From NCBI GenBank assembly GCA_002271215.1, contig CP018628.1, positions 992,001 to 1,056,000 on the forward strand: a DNA stretch of 64,000 nucleotides, read 5' to 3'. Position 1 is the stretch's first letter. The number at the start of each line of letters is the position of its first letter. This stretch comes from Lelliottia jeotgali (GTDB lineage: Bacteria > Pseudomonadota > Gammaproteobacteria > Enterobacterales > Enterobacteriaceae). Positions 50,155 through 59,857 of the stretch are shown in pieces. The notes under the pieces are model-generated. The model searched no databases, was not told where the DNA came from, and worked only from the letters and a program-made list of their open reading frames with translations. The position numbers and the translations under genes were made by a program.

Positions 50155-52017
50155 TTACGCCAGCCAGCTGAGGATTTTGGCTTCGATACCGGCGGCATCC
50201 AGGCCAATCGCCGCGCGGGCTTCGTCCTGAGTGCCTTGTGGAATAAAGTGGTCTGGCAGACCGAGATTCAGCACCGGAACCACCTTGCGATGGGCCATCA
50301 GCACTTCGTTCACGCCGCTGCCCGCGCCGCCCATAATGGCATTCTCTTCCAGCGTTACCAGCGAATCATGGCTCGCCGCCATCTCCAGAATTAACGCCTC
50401 ATCCAGTGGTTTCACAAAACGCATGTCCACCAGCGTCGCATTGAGGGATTCTGCGACTTTAGCCGCTTCTGGCATCAGTGTGCCGAAGTTGAGGATCGCC
50501 AGTTTTTCACCGCGACGCTTCACCAGGCCTTTGCCGATCGGCAGTTTCGCCAGCGGTTCCAGCTCAACGCCAACCGCATTGCCACGCGGATAGCGCACCG
50601 CGCTCGGACCATCCTGGTAGTGATAGCCGGTAAACAGCATTTGGCGGCATTCGTTCTCGTCGCTCGGCGTCATCACCACCATGTCCGGGATGCAGCGCAG
50701 GAAGGAGAGGTCAAATGCGCCCTGGTGCGTTTGTCCGTCTGCGCCGACGATGCCAGCGCGGTCGATAGCAAAGAGCACCGGCAGCTTCTGGATCGCGACG
50801 TCGTGAATCACCTGATCGTAGGCGCGCTGCAGGAAGGTGGAGTAGATCGCCACAATCGGCTTATAACCACCAATCGCCAGACCGGCGGCGAAAGTGACTG
50901 CGTGTTGTTCAGCAATAGCCACGTCAAAATACTGATCAGGGTATTTTTTGGAGAACTCAACCATGCCGGAGCCTTCGCGCATGGCGGGAGTCACGGCCAT
51001 CAGCTTATTGTCTTTGGCCGCTGTTTCGCACAGCCAGTCGCCGAAGATTTTCGAATAGCTCGGCATCCCGCCGCTGCTTTTTGGCAGACAGCCGCTGGTC
51101 GGATCGAATTTCGGAACGGCGTGGAAGGTAATCGGATCTTTTTCCGCGGGCTCGTAGCCACGCCCTTTCTTGGTCATGATGTGCAGGAACTGCGGGCCTT
51201 TCAGGTCGCGCATGTTTTTGAGCGTGGTGACCAGGCCCAGCACGTCGTGTCCATCGACCGGACCGATATAGTTAAAGCCCAGCTCTTCAAACAGGGTGCC
51301 AGGCACCACCATGCCTTTGATATGTTCTTCGGTGCGTTTCAGCAGTTCTTTGATTGGCGGAACGCCAGAGAATACTTTTTTGCCGCCTTCGCGCAGGCTG
51401 GAATAGAGCTTCCCGGAGAGCAGTTGCGCCAGGTGGTTATTGAGCGCGCCGACGTTTTCCGAGATCGACATTTCGTTGTCGTTGAGGATAACCAGCATAT
51501 CGGGCTTGATATCGCCCGCGTGGTTCATCGCCTCAAACGCCATACCCGCCGTGATCGCGCCATCGCCAATCACGCAGACGGTGCGACGCTGTTTGTTCTC
51601 TTTTTCTGCCGCGACGGCAATACCGATACCCGCAGAGATCGACGTTGAAGAGTGGCCAACGCTTAACACGTCGAACTCGCTCTCACCGCGCCACGGGAAC
51701 GGGTGCAGACCGCCTTTCTGACGAATTGTGCCAATCTTATCGCGACGACCGGTGAGAATTTTGTGTGGATAAGCCTGATGGCCGACATCCCAGATCAACT
51801 GGTCAAACGGCGTGTTATAGACGTAGTGCAGCGCAACGGTCAGCTCCACCGTGCCAAGCCCGGAGGCGAAATGTCCGCTGGAACGGCTCACGCTGTCGAG
51901 GAGATAACGACGTAATTCGTCGCTCAGCTTCGGCAGGCTATCTTTCGGCAACAGACGTAACTCCTGGGTGGAGTCAACCAACGCCAGTGTCGGGTATTTG
52001 GCAATATCAAAACTCAT
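50155..52017 (-). CDS. dxs: 1-deoxy-D-xylulose-5-phosphate synthase
   Basis: A 620-residue thiamine-diphosphate enzyme that joins pyruvate and glyceraldehyde 3-phosphate, the first step of the MEP isoprenoid pathway and also a source for thiamine and pyridoxal. The start is ATG 52017; the TTG directly before it is ignored. The ThDP motif is [19 protein letters not shown] (~150-170). [20 protein letters not shown] and [11 protein letters not shown] are in the transketolase-like second half. ispA lies 24 bases upstream. Confidence 0.97.
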   Translation of the reverse strand: MSFDIAKYPTLALVDSTQELRLLPKDSLPKLSDELRRYLLDSVSRSSGHFASGLGTVELTVALHYVYNTPFDQLIWDVGHQAYPHKILTGRRDKIGTIRQKGGLHPFPWRGESEFDVLSVGHSSTSISAGIGIAVAAEKENKQRRTVCVIGDGAITAGMAFEAMNHAGDIKPDMLVILNDNEMSISENVGALNNHLAQLLSGKLYSSLREGGKKVFSGVPPIKELLKRTEEHIKGMVVPGTLFEELGFNYIGPVDGHDVLGLVTTLKNMRDLKGPQFLHIMTKKGRGYEPAEKDPITFHAVPKFDPTSGCLPKSSGGMPSYSKIFGDWLCETAAKDNKLMAVTPAMREGSGMVEFSKKYPDQYFDVAIAEQHAVTFAAGLAIGGYKPIVAIYSTFLQRAYDQVIHDVAIQKLPVLFAIDRAGIVGADGQTHQGAFDLSFLRCIPDMVVMTPSDENECRQMLFTGYHYQDGPSAVRYPRGNAVGVELEPLAKLPIGKGLVKRRGEKLAILNFGTLMPEAAKVAESLNATLVDMRFVKPLDEALILEMAASHDSLVTLEENAIMGGAGSGVNEVLMAHRKVVPVLNLGLPDHFIPQGTQDEARAAIGLDAAGIEAKILSWLA

Positions 52018-52041
52018 CAAAGGCTCATCGAGATTTATAGT

Positions 52042-52941
52042 TTATTTATCACGCTGGATTATATAGTCCGCTAGCGCTTCCAGTGCCGAGGGATCCAGTG
52101 ATTGTGCTGCCAGCTGATTCAGCGACTGGCGGGCATCATCGATCAGGTCCCGGGCTTTACGTTGGGCTTGCTCAAGTCCCAGCAGGGCGGGGTAGGTACT
52201 TTTGCCAAGTTGCTGGTCTGCGCCCTGACGTTTTCCCAATGTTGCAGTATCGCCCACCACATCCAGAATGTCATCCTGAACCTGGAAAGCCAGGCCGATA
52301 CTTTCAGCGTATCTGTCCAGAACGGGCAGCGCTTTACGCCCTTGTTCACCCGCGCTCAGTGCGCCCAGGCGAACGGCTGCGCGTATCAACGCCCCGGTTT
52401 TATGACGGTGAATGCGTTCCAGCTGTTCCAGATTAACCTGACGACCTTCCGCCTCCAGATCTAACGCCTGGCCGCCGCACATTCCGGCGATCCCGCTGGC
52501 CATCGCCAGTTCGGAGACCATCGCCAGACGATCGCGGTCGGACACTTCTGCCATCGGCGCATCGCTCAGAATCGAGAACGCCAGGGTCTGCAACGCATCA
52601 CCCGCCAGAATGGCATTGGCTTCGCCGAATTTAATGTGGCAGGTTGGCTGGCCGCGACGTAAATCGTCGTCGTCCATTGCCGGTAAATCATCGTGGATCA
52701 GCGAATAGGCGTGGATGCATTCAACGGCGGCCGCTGGCGCATCGAGCGTGTTATCGCTGATGCCAAACATATTACCCGTGGCGTACACCAGGAACGGGCG
52801 CAGGCGTTTTCCACCTAAGAGTGCGCCATAGTGCATGGCTTCAACCAGTGGAGTGTTCTGAAAAGGCTGTGGTTCGATAAAACGACGCAACGCATCGTTG
52901 GCACGCTCCACGCAAACCTGAAGCTCTCTGGAGAAATCCAT
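52042..52941 (-). CDS. ispA: farnesyl diphosphate synthase
   Basis: A 299-residue trans-prenyltransferase that makes geranyl and then farnesyl diphosphate. First aspartate-rich motif is IHDDLPAMDDDDLRRG, second is QVQDDILDVVGD; GGKRLRPFLVYA binds diphosphate. The start codon follows the xseB stop without a gap (TAAATG), which implies coupling in an xseB-ispA-dxs operon. Confidence 0.97.
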   Translation of the reverse strand: MDFSRELQVCVERANDALRRFIEPQPFQNTPLVEAMHYGALLGGKRLRPFLVYATGNMFGISDNTLDAPAAAVECIHAYSLIHDDLPAMDDDDLRRGQPTCHIKFGEANAILAGDALQTLAFSILSDAPMAEVSDRDRLAMVSELAMASGIAGMCGGQALDLEAEGRQVNLEQLERIHRHKTGALIRAAVRLGALSAGEQGRKALPVLDRYAESIGLAFQVQDDILDVVGDTATLGKRQGADQQLGKSTYPALLGLEQAQRKARDLIDDARQSLNQLAAQSLDPSALEALADYIIQRDK

Positions 52942-53184
52942 TTACTCAGCGTCCGGTGTAAAAGGGGTTGTGGCGACATCTTCGCTATCGGAAAGCAGGA
53001 TCTGCACGCGTTGTTCCGCCTGCTGCAATTTGACCTGCCCCTGGCGCGCAAGCTGCACGCCGCGTTCAAATTCATTGAGCGCGTCTTCCAGTGGCAAATC
53101 GCCACTTTCCAGACGGGTGACAATTTGCTCCAGTTCACTCAGCGCAGTTTCGAAGCTGGCTGGTGCGTCATTTTTCTTCGGCAT
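52942..53184 (-). CDS. xseB: exodeoxyribonuclease VII small subunit
   Basis: An 80-residue helical-hairpin protein; several copies bind XseA to form the single-strand exonuclease [23 protein letters not shown] and [20 protein letters not shown] are the two helices of the family. Full length, with an acidic tail. First gene of the ispA-dxs operon and divergent from thiI. Confidence 0.95.
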   Translation of the reverse strand: MPKKNDAPASFETALSELEQIVTRLESGDLPLEDALNEFERGVQLARQGQVKLQQAEQRVQILLSDSEDVATTPFTPDAE

Positions 53185-53376
53185 AGTGAATGTTAACTCT
53201 CATGTTTTCAGCTCCGTCATGGTAACGGACTCGGGCAGATAAGCAAATAACGCGCAATGTGCACAGGAGGCACACGATGGTGGTATACTTCTGCGCCTGG
53301 ATGCAGCCACCAATGTGGGCTGCTGTACTCTTTCCATCACAAGCCTTTACTGGCTTGCCTAAGAAACATTGCCGCC

Positions 53377-54825
53377 ATGAAGTTTATCATTAAATTGTTC
53401 CCGGAAATCACCATCAAAAGCCAATCTGTGCGTTTGCGCTTTATTAAAATCCTGACCGGAAACATTCGTAACGTTTTAAAAGATTATGACGAAACGCTTG
53501 CCGTGGTTCGTCACTGGGATCACGTTGAAGTCCGCGCGAAAGACGAAAATAAGCGTCTGGATATTCGCGATGCGTTGACCCGCATTCCCGGTATTCACCA
53601 TATTCTGGATGTGGAAGATGTTCCTTTCACCTCGCTGCACAATATTTTTGAACTGGCGCTGGCTCAGTACCGCGATCAGATCGAAGGCAAAACCTTCTGC
53701 GTGCGCGTGAAGCGTCGCGGCAAACATGAATTCAGCTCGATCGAAGCCGAGCGTTATGTCGGCGGCGGTCTGAACCAGCACGTTGAAACCGCGCGCGTAA
53801 AACTGACCAACCCGGAAGTGACTGTCAATCTGGAGATTGAAAACGATCGCCTGCTGCTGGTCAAAGGCCGTTACGAAGGTATCGGCGGTTATCCGATCGG
53901 CACGCAGGAAGATGTGCTGTCGCTGATCTCCGGTGGTTTTGACTCCGGTGTCTCTAGTTACATGCTGATGCGTCGCGGCTGTCGCGTGCATTACTGCTTC
54001 TTTAACCTCGGCGGCGCGGCGCATGAAATTGGCGTGCGTCAGGTGGCGCATTACCTGTGGAACCGTTTTGGCAGCTCCCACCGCGTGCGTTTTGTCGCGA
54101 TCAACTTCGAGCCAGTGGTTGGCGAAATCCTCGAAAAAGTGGATGACGGCCAGATGGGCGTGGTGCTGAAGCGTATGATGGTGCGCGCGGCGTCTAAAGT
54201 GGCTGAGCGCTACGGCGTGCAGGCACTGGTCACCGGCGAAGCGCTGGGCCAGGTCTCCAGCCAGACGCTGACCAACCTGCGTTTGATCGATAATGTTTCC
54301 GATACCTTGATCCTGCGTCCGCTTATCTCCCACGACAAAGAGCACATCATCGACCTGGCGCGTAAAATCGGTACCGAAGATTTTGCCCGTACGATGCCGG
54401 AATACTGCGGTGTGATTTCGAAAAGCCCAACCGTGAAAGCGGTGAAGGCGAAGATCGAAGCGGAAGAGCAGAACTTCGATTTCGAGATCCTCGACAGAGT
54501 GGTAGCGGAAGCGACCAACGTCGATATCCGTGAAATCGCGCAGCAGACCGATCAGGACGTCGTTGAAGTCGAAACGGTCACCGGTTTTGGCGCGAACGAC
54601 GTGATTGTCGATATTCGCTCCAGCGACGAACAGGACGCCAGCCCGCTGAAAGTCGAGGGCGTTGAAATTGTCTCTCTGCCTTTCTATAAGCTGAGCACCA
54701 AGTTTGGCGATTTGGAGAAAGACAAAACCTATCTGTTGTGGTGTGAGCGCGGTGTAATGAGCCGTCTGCAGGCGCTTTATCTGCGCGAGCAAGGCTTCAC
54801 CAATGTGAAGGTGTATCGCCCGTAG
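53377..54825 (+). CDS. thiI: ThiI, tRNA 4-thiouridine and thiazole sulfurtransferase
   Basis: A 482-residue enzyme that carries persulfide sulfur to uridine-8 of tRNA and to ThiS. The start ATG 53377 gives [15 protein letters not shown]; 40 in-frame codons before it are not conserved. Order is an N-terminal ferredoxin-like and THUMP domain (about 1-165), the PP-loop [10 protein letters not shown] (~180), the disulfide-partner Cys in [12 protein letters not shown], and a rhodanese domain with the active Cys in [11 protein letters not shown] (~456). Few Shine-Dalgarno bases are visible. Confidence 0.96.
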   Translation: MKFIIKLFPEITIKSQSVRLRFIKILTGNIRNVLKDYDETLAVVRHWDHVEVRAKDENKRLDIRDALTRIPGIHHILDVEDVPFTSLHNIFELALAQYRDQIEGKTFCVRVKRRGKHEFSSIEAERYVGGGLNQHVETARVKLTNPEVTVNLEIENDRLLLVKGRYEGIGGYPIGTQEDVLSLISGGFDSGVSSYMLMRRGCRVHYCFFNLGGAAHEIGVRQVAHYLWNRFGSSHRVRFVAINFEPVVGEILEKVDDGQMGVVLKRMMVRAASKVAERYGVQALVTGEALGQVSSQTLTNLRLIDNVSDTLILRPLISHDKEHIIDLARKIGTEDFARTMPEYCGVISKSPTVKAVKAKIEAEEQNFDFEILDRVVAEATNVDIREIAQQTDQDVVEVETVTGFGANDVIVDIRSSDEQDASPLKVEGVEIVSLPFYKLSTKFGDLEKDKTYLLWCERGVMSRLQALYLREQGFTNVKVYRP

Positions 54826-54830
54826 TAAAA

Positions 54831-54908
54831 TGCCCGGTGGCGCTGCGCTTACCGGACCTACAAAAATGCATCGTAGGCCGGGTAAGGCGTAGCCGCCACC
54901 CGGCTTTT
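54831..54908. repeat. BIME: two inverted REP units with terminal T run
   Basis: tgcccggtggcgctgcgctt accggacctac (54831-54861) and gtaggccgggtaaggcgtag ccgccacccggc (54873-54904) face each other, followed by TTTTTT. It may also terminate thiI. Confidence 0.85.
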
Positions 54909-54969
54909 TTATTTCTAAATTATGCACACATGGTAAAGTAACGATCCGTCAGGACGTCGTGAGGGAATC

Positions 54970-55695
54970 ATGCATAAATACCTGGAAATAAAAGAGAAGA
55001 TAAAAAAGGATATTCTCGACCAGAAATATAAAATCGGGGAAAGCATTCCATCCGAGCGTGACCTCGCAAGCGTCTATAACGTGACGCGGGTGACGGTGCA
55101 AAAAGCGATGGCGAATCTGGTTCAGGAAGGGTATATCGAGCGCATTCATGGCAAAGGCATGTTTGTGCTGAAAAACACCGACAGCAATATCTATATCCTC
55201 AACAATGAAAAGAGCGACAGCATCCTGGGTTTTTCTCGTGAATTTCAGGGACGCGTGAATGTCACCAGTCGCTTAATCACCTTTACGACTATTCACGCCG
55301 ATACCGCGCTGGCACAACATCTTGAGATTAAGCCTGGCGACGATGTCTATTTTATCCGCCGCGTTCGCCTCCTCGATGGTCAGCCTGTTCTGGTCGAAGA
55401 CACTAATATTCCTCTGCAAACTATTGCTGATATTCCCCAGTCCGTTCTTGAAAAGGGGTCCCTGTATGGTTATATCGAAGAGTACACCGGTAAAAAAATC
55501 AGCGACGCAGATTCCCTGATTGAAGCGGCGCTTTTCGACCGCGAATTAGCAAAACTGCTGGATATTACGCCCGGACAGGCGATGCTGAAAATTACCGAAG
55601 TCACCCGCCTCAGTGATAAAAAAGCCTTTAACTATTCGATTAGCTACAACCGGGCGGATCTGTTCCGAGTCAAAAATATGCGCATTGAAAGATGA
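54970..55695 (+). CDS. GntR/HutC-family regulator of the adjacent PTS locus
   Basis: A 241-residue regulator. N-terminal winged helix (about 1-68): KYLEIKEKIKKDI, GESIPSERDLASVYNVTRVT and VQKAMANLVQEGYIERIHGK. The C-terminal UTRA ligand-binding domain covers about 80-238, of the kind that binds sugar or amino-sugar phosphates in NagR/YvoA and TreR. It converges on the EIIC-GH4-deaminase operon. The palindrome at 59120-59137 is its likely operator. The gene has a weak ribosome site (GTGAGGGAATC) before the ATG. The ligand is inferred to be a phosphorylated product of the locus. Confidence 0.85.
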   Translation: MHKYLEIKEKIKKDILDQKYKIGESIPSERDLASVYNVTRVTVQKAMANLVQEGYIERIHGKGMFVLKNTDSNIYILNNEKSDSILGFSREFQGRVNVTSRLITFTTIHADTALAQHLEIKPGDDVYFIRRVRLLDGQPVLVEDTNIPLQTIADIPQSVLEKGSLYGYIEEYTGKKISDADSLIEAALFDRELAKLLDITPGQAMLKITEVTRLSDKKAFNYSISYNRADLFRVKNMRIER

Positions 55696-55724
55696 CAGGC
55701 GCGGGCGCGCCTGTCGGGCTCTTT
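55694..55724. terminator. hairpin between convergent regulator and deaminase genes
   Basis: gacaggcgc-gggc-gcgcctgtc followed by gggctcttt; modest terminator overlapping the regulator stop. Confidence 0.55.
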
Positions 55725-56445
55725 AAAGCTGAGACGCAGCGGCCTTATCGACCAGCATTTGCACCTGCGAATGGTTTTTTAGCAGCGTTGCCGGAATATT
55801 AGCGTCGATATCTGAGCGCAGCGTTTGCGCCACAATAGCGGCTTTTTTCTCCCCGCTGGCCATCACAATCACTGACTTCGCCGCCAGAATTGTTTTCATC
55901 CCCAGGGAAATCCCTTGTTTCACGTCGCGCGCCTGTCCGAAATATTTCACGGAGACGGTCTGAGTGACTTCATCGAGATCGACCACGTGACACTCCGTAT
56001 CAATGGCCGCGCCTGGCTCATTGAAACCGATATGCCCATTCATACCGATCCCCAGCACAATCGTATCAATTCCACCGTGTTCGCTGATGAAGCGATCCAC
56101 GCGGCGGCACTCCTGCGCCGGGTCGGTGGTTAAGCCGTCAAAGAAGCAGATTTGTTCATCGCGAAGCGTCAGGCGGCTGAAGAAATGCCCCCAGACCATT
56201 TCCCGACAGCTTCCTTTGTCTGCTTTGCCCAACCCTAACCACTCGTCCAGGCCGACAAAAGCGGCATGGGAAAAATCGACTTTCCCTTCTTCGCTGGCAC
56301 GTACAAGGGCATCAAACACGCCGAGCGGCGTATCGCCTCCGGCAATACAGATCAATGCATTGGGTTTACGCGTGAGGGTGTCGATCACGCGCTGGGCCAC
56401 GGTGGCGCTGAGCGCCGGGTAATCTTCAACAATTTCAATGTTCAT
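55723..56445 (-). CDS. NagB-like glucosamine-6-phosphate deaminase
   Basis: A 240-residue isomerase-deaminase of the short NagB type (E. coli NagB has 266). It is expected to turn glucosamine 6-phosphate into fructose 6-phosphate and ammonia. The motifs GGDTPLGVFDAL, AFVGLDEWLGLG and GIGMNGHIGFNEPG carry the phosphate loop, catalytic Asp, His and Glu; Asn stands where E. coli NagB has Asp in NDGHIAFNEP, a variation also known from Gram-positive forms. It is last in the three-gene operon, 9 bases after the GH4 gene, with AAGGA before its ATG. It is not the nag-operon copy, which lies elsewhere in enterobacteria. Confidence 0.82.
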   Translation of the reverse strand: MNIEIVEDYPALSATVAQRVIDTLTRKPNALICIAGGDTPLGVFDALVRASEEGKVDFSHAAFVGLDEWLGLGKADKGSCREMVWGHFFSRLTLRDEQICFFDGLTTDPAQECRRVDRFISEHGGIDTIVLGIGMNGHIGFNEPGAAIDTECHVVDLDEVTQTVSVKYFGQARDVKQGISLGMKTILAAKSVIVMASGEKKAAIVAQTLRSDIDANIPATLLKNHSQVQMLVDKAAASQL

Positions 56446-56454
56446 CGCAGTTCC

Positions 56455-57765
56455 TTAGCGTTTGTACTGAGGTAAATAAGCGTGGTTCACTTCCAGATAC
56501 TCGTCGAGGATCTGCTCGGCAATGGCGGCGGAAGGCACAATAGGGTTGATGCTCAGCGCCAGCAGGGCGGTGGCGTAATCCCCGGTGACGGCGGCTTCGA
56601 CGGTGAGCTCTTCGTAGGCTTTGACGCTCTGGATCAACCCGCGAATTTTCACCGGCAATCTTCCGTAGGCCAGCGGATGAGCGCCGTTTTTATCGATGAC
56701 GGCATTGGTTTCCAGGGTGACGTGATCCGGCAGATCCGGCGTTGCGCCGTTATTGACGGTGTTCACCACGTGGACTTCTTTTTTGTCGTTGAAAATAGAG
56801 CTAATGATCGAGCAGGCTGTGTCGGAGTACCACGCGCCGCCGCGCTGCTCGAGCTCTTTCGGCTTGTGGTTCAGGTTCGGGTCCTGATACAGCTCAAACA
56901 GTTTTCTCTCAATCTCACGTGTTTGCTCGCCGCGCGTGCCTTTTTTCTCTGAATCGTGGATCGCGGTTTCCGTCATTTCGCGGGTCAGGAAGTAGTACTT
57001 CAGATAGGAGATCGGGTACATGTGCAGCGCGCGGGCAAAGCGTGCGGTAAAGCCGATATCCGGGATGTTTTTCAGCGAGTTATTGGCGCTGCCGACGGCC
57101 AGTTTCTCGATAAAATCGTCGGTGAGATCGTCACCTTTCACGTAAATTTTATCGGCAAAAATCAGGTGGTTCAGACCGATAATGCGCGCGTAAATATCCG
57201 CTTTTTTGACGTCATAGGCTTTGGCGATATCCATCATCATGCTGTTCGCGCCGCTGCAAATCCCGATGGTTTTGATCGCCGAGTGACGGGTGATGGCTTC
57301 GGTGACGATGCCCGCCGGGTTGGTGAAGTTAATCAGCCACGCATTCGGACACCATTTTTCCATCGCTTTGCAGATATCCAGCAGCACGGGAATGGTACGC
57401 TGAGCTTTCATAAATCCACCGGGACCGGTGGTTTCCTGGCCGAGCACGCCGTATTTCAGCGGGATTTTCTCATCATTGATACGCGCATCCAGGAAGCCGA
57501 CCCGCAGCTGGGTGGTGACGAAATCGGCGTCTTTCAGCGCCGCCTCACGGTCCAGCGTCAGGTGAATATTCATCGGAATGCCTGCGTCTTTCACCATGCG
57601 CTGGGCGAGTTTGCCGACAATTTCCAGTTTCTCTTTCCCTTCCTCGATATCCAGCAGGTAGAAATCAGTGACCGGGAGTTCGTCATAGCGTTTGATAAAT
57701 CCATCGATCAATTCCGGCGTATAGCTTGAGCCACCACCAATCGTGACAATTTTGAGCTTTTTCAT
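56455..57765 (-). CDS. GH4 family 6-phospho-glycosidase
   Basis: A 436-residue NAD+- and Mn2+-dependent glycoside hydrolase of family 4 (CelF/LicH branch), which opens phosphorylated disaccharides by a redox-elimination mechanism. The N-terminal NAD motif is IVTIGGGSSYTPEL; LRVGFLDARINDEKIPLKYG and GQETTGPGGFMKA follow; NFTNPAGIVTEAI, GICSGANSM (metal Cys) and IGLNHLIF (metal His) complete the site. AAAGGA precedes the ATG and the gene starts 12 bases after the EIIC stop. The natural substrate is probably the phosphorylated sugar delivered by that permease; whether beta-glucoside or glucosaminide cannot be told. Confidence 0.87.
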   Translation of the reverse strand: MKKLKIVTIGGGSSYTPELIDGFIKRYDELPVTDFYLLDIEEGKEKLEIVGKLAQRMVKDAGIPMNIHLTLDREAALKDADFVTTQLRVGFLDARINDEKIPLKYGVLGQETTGPGGFMKAQRTIPVLLDICKAMEKWCPNAWLINFTNPAGIVTEAITRHSAIKTIGICSGANSMMMDIAKAYDVKKADIYARIIGLNHLIFADKIYVKGDDLTDDFIEKLAVGSANNSLKNIPDIGFTARFARALHMYPISYLKYYFLTREMTETAIHDSEKKGTRGEQTREIERKLFELYQDPNLNHKPKELEQRGGAWYSDTACSIISSIFNDKKEVHVVNTVNNGATPDLPDHVTLETNAVIDKNGAHPLAYGRLPVKIRGLIQSVKAYEELTVEAAVTGDYATALLALSINPIVPSAAIAEQILDEYLEVNHAYLPQYKR

Positions 57766-57777
57766 CGTGAATCCTTT

Positions 57778-59046
57778 TTACAAGATGGGATCGGGAAGTT
57801 TTTCTGCTTCACGGCGCGAATGTTCTTCCGCCGCTTCGGTTTCTAACTGTTTGCGTTCAGCGAGTTTGAAAAACGGTAGCCAGACGAGGGCTGAAATGGC
57901 AATGGTGCACACCGACCAAATTACGGCAGGGATATTGCCCCCAGTGACGAACCACGCGGCGAAAATGGGCGGCATGGTCCACGGAATTTGCAGCACCGGG
58001 CGGCCAATGATGTCGAAATACATCAGGGCATAGGTCGAAATGCACAGAATCATCGGGGTGAGGGTGAAAGGGATCATTAGCAACGGGTTGAAGACAATCG
58101 GGCAGCCAAATATCACCGGCTCGTTGATGCAAAATATCGCGGAGGGCAAAGAGAGTTTGCCGACCGATTTATACAGCTTGCTGCGCGAGCGCATCATCGC
58201 CATCACTAACCCGAGCGTTGCGCCGGTGCCGCCGAGACACATAAAGACGATATAGAACCCGTCGGCGGTGATATGAGGAATCGGCTGGTGGTGCAAATAG
58301 GCCTGCGTATTTTCAGCGATATATTTCAGGAAAATCGGCGCGGTGATCCCCGAAAGAACGTTATCCCCGTGAATCCCGCAGCACCACAGCAGCGAAATTA
58401 AAAAGATTAAGACCAGCATTCCGGGCAGCGAACCTAAGCCGGTGACCAGTGGGCTGAGAATAAGGGTAAAAAACTGATTAATATCGAAGTTAAGAATGAC
58501 CCTAACGAACCAGATAAGTGTAATCGCGACAGCCGCCGGAATCAGGCTCGCGAAAGATTGCGCCACCGCAGGGGGAACGCCGTCGGGGAGTTTGATCACC
58601 ACGTTATGATGGATAAAGAAGCGGACAATTTGCACCGTCAGAATCGACAATATAATCGCTGAGAAAAGCCCGGCGGCACCGAGATTATCAACGTTGAGCT
58701 GGTACTTATCGTTGAGCTGCGCCAGCAGAAACACCACCATCGTGACAATGGCGCAGGTTAAGGCGTTGAGACTGTACTCTTTCGCCAGGTTATAGCTGAT
58801 GCCAATAGCCGAGATGAGCCCGATTGCCCCGAAAGTCACCGCAACTGGCGCGCTCAGTTTCTCGGCGTAGGGGCCCAGCCAGTCGGTCCAGCCGGGAATT
58901 GGTAAATTCGCCAGGATCAGAAACAGGCTGCCGGTGATAGTGAAAGGGAGCGTCAGGGCGATACCGTTGCGCACCGCCACCAGTATTTTGTTTTCACCGA
59001 CGCGAATCAGGACAGGAATGACTCTGTTCTCAAGAAATGTAATCAC
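57778..59046 (-). CDS. PTS EIIC permease, lactose/cellobiose/chitobiose family
   Basis: A 422-residue membrane permease with about ten hydrophobic segments, of the EIIC-Lac/Cel family. Hallmarks are GTGATLGLVMAMMRSRSKLYK and FCINEPVIFGCPIVFNP in the last third, which form the sugar site. The start is GTG 59046 with GGAG 8 bases before; an ATG three bases earlier is in another frame. No EIIA or EIIB gene is nearby, so phosphate must come from EIIA/EIIB proteins encoded elsewhere (for example chb-like). First gene of the operon behind the palindromic operator. Confidence 0.87.
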   Translation of the reverse strand: MITFLENRVIPVLIRVGENKILVAVRNGIALTLPFTITGSLFLILANLPIPGWTDWLGPYAEKLSAPVAVTFGAIGLISAIGISYNLAKEYSLNALTCAIVTMVVFLLAQLNDKYQLNVDNLGAAGLFSAIILSILTVQIVRFFIHHNVVIKLPDGVPPAVAQSFASLIPAAVAITLIWFVRVILNFDINQFFTLILSPLVTGLGSLPGMLVLIFLISLLWCCGIHGDNVLSGITAPIFLKYIAENTQAYLHHQPIPHITADGFYIVFMCLGGTGATLGLVMAMMRSRSKLYKSVGKLSLPSAIFCINEPVIFGCPIVFNPLLMIPFTLTPMILCISTYALMYFDIIGRPVLQIPWTMPPIFAAWFVTGGNIPAVIWSVCTIAISALVWLPFFKLAERKQLETEAAEEHSRREAEKLPDPIL

Positions 59047-59119
59047 ATTGCTTACTCCAGAAGAGATTTCTGTTCTTCGCCATTATTCATTTCCTTATCG
59101 AGTGTGAGGCGAAGTTCTT

Positions 59120-59137
59120 AACTGGTATATACCAGTT
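59120..59137. promoter_or_regulatory. perfect palindrome, likely GntR/HutC operator
   Basis: aactggtat-ataccagtt is an 18-base perfect inverted repeat 74 bases before the EIIC start. It has the TGGTATA-TACCA form bound by NagR/YvoA-like HutC regulators. Confidence 0.65.
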
Positions 59138-59233
59138 GGAGTGAGTTTTTCACGGATTGGACGCGATGAGAAGCCATCTTAGAAAGAAAGATGGGAAGTG
59201 TGATAACTGCCGCAATTATGTGCAAAGAGAGGA

Positions 59234-59254
59234 AGGCTGGCATTGAGCCAGCCT
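59234..59254 (-). terminator. terminator after yajL
   Basis: aggctggc-attga-gccagcct; on the minus strand it is followed by TCCTCTCTTT. Confidence 0.6.
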
Positions 59255-59263
59255 GAGGGAGGA

Positions 59264-59857
59264 TCAGGACTCGTAGTAGTTATAAATCCCAGCGGGTATC
59301 ACCAGCGATGACGCTACTTCGTAGGCTTTTTCACGCCCTACCAGCAGGTCGATAATTTTGAGCGCAAAATCAATCGATGTTCCCGGTCCCTGGCTGGTCA
59401 ACAGATTAACGCGCGGGTCCCACACTACCCGTTTATCAACCCATTGCCCTTCCGGGATACGGTCTTTCAGGGTAGGGAAACCGGTCATATTGCCGAGTGG
59501 GAAGAGATTGTGCGGAACCAATACGGTGCCTGCTGCTGCGCAGATGGCGGCGACTATGCGCCCGGAAAGGTGAAACTGGCGGACGGTTTCGACCAACAGG
59601 GGACTGTCGCGAAAACACTCTGCGCCTTTCAGACCACCAGGTAGAATAATGATGTCGTAATCGCCGTCAGCCACTTCAACCAGCGGCGCATCAGCCAGCA
59701 GTTTGACGCCGCGCGAGCAAACAATCGCCAGATTGCCATCGCTGGCGACGCTGGCAGTTGTTACGCTGATCCCGCCGCGCACCAGCAAATCAATGGTGGT
59801 GACCGCTTCCGTTTCTTCGCTACCAGGGGCGAGGCATATCAGTGCCGACGCGCTCAT
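59264..59857 (-). CDS. yajL: YajL, DJ-1/PfpI family chaperone
   Basis: A 197-residue DJ-1 homolog credited in E. coli with protein chaperone and deglycase activity against oxidative and glyoxal damage. The start ATG 59857 has AAGGAG 7 bases upstream; a GTG two codons earlier is rejected. Glu in [10 protein letters not shown] and the reactive nucleophile Cys in [13 protein letters not shown] are in place. Its start overlaps the end of panE, showing coupling. Confidence 0.93.
   Translation of the reverse strand: MSASALICLAPGSEETEAVTTIDLLVRGGISVTTASVASDGNLAIVCSRGVKLLADAPLVEVADGDYDIIILPGGLKGAECFRDSPLLVETVRQFHLSGRIVAAICAAAGTVLVPHNLFPLGNMTGFPTLKDRIPEGQWVDKRVVWDPRVNLLTSQGPGTSIDFALKIIDLLVGREKAYEVASSLVIPAGIYNYYES

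Noticed and set aside
53257..53376. 40-codon extension of thiI
   Set aside because: Not conserved; [11 protein letters not shown] at 53377 is the family N-terminus.
53476..54927. Long open frame (483 codons) antisense to thiI
   Set aside because: It is a codon-bias shadow of thiI; no homology, no ribosome site, His/Arg/Val-rich composition typical of antisense translation.
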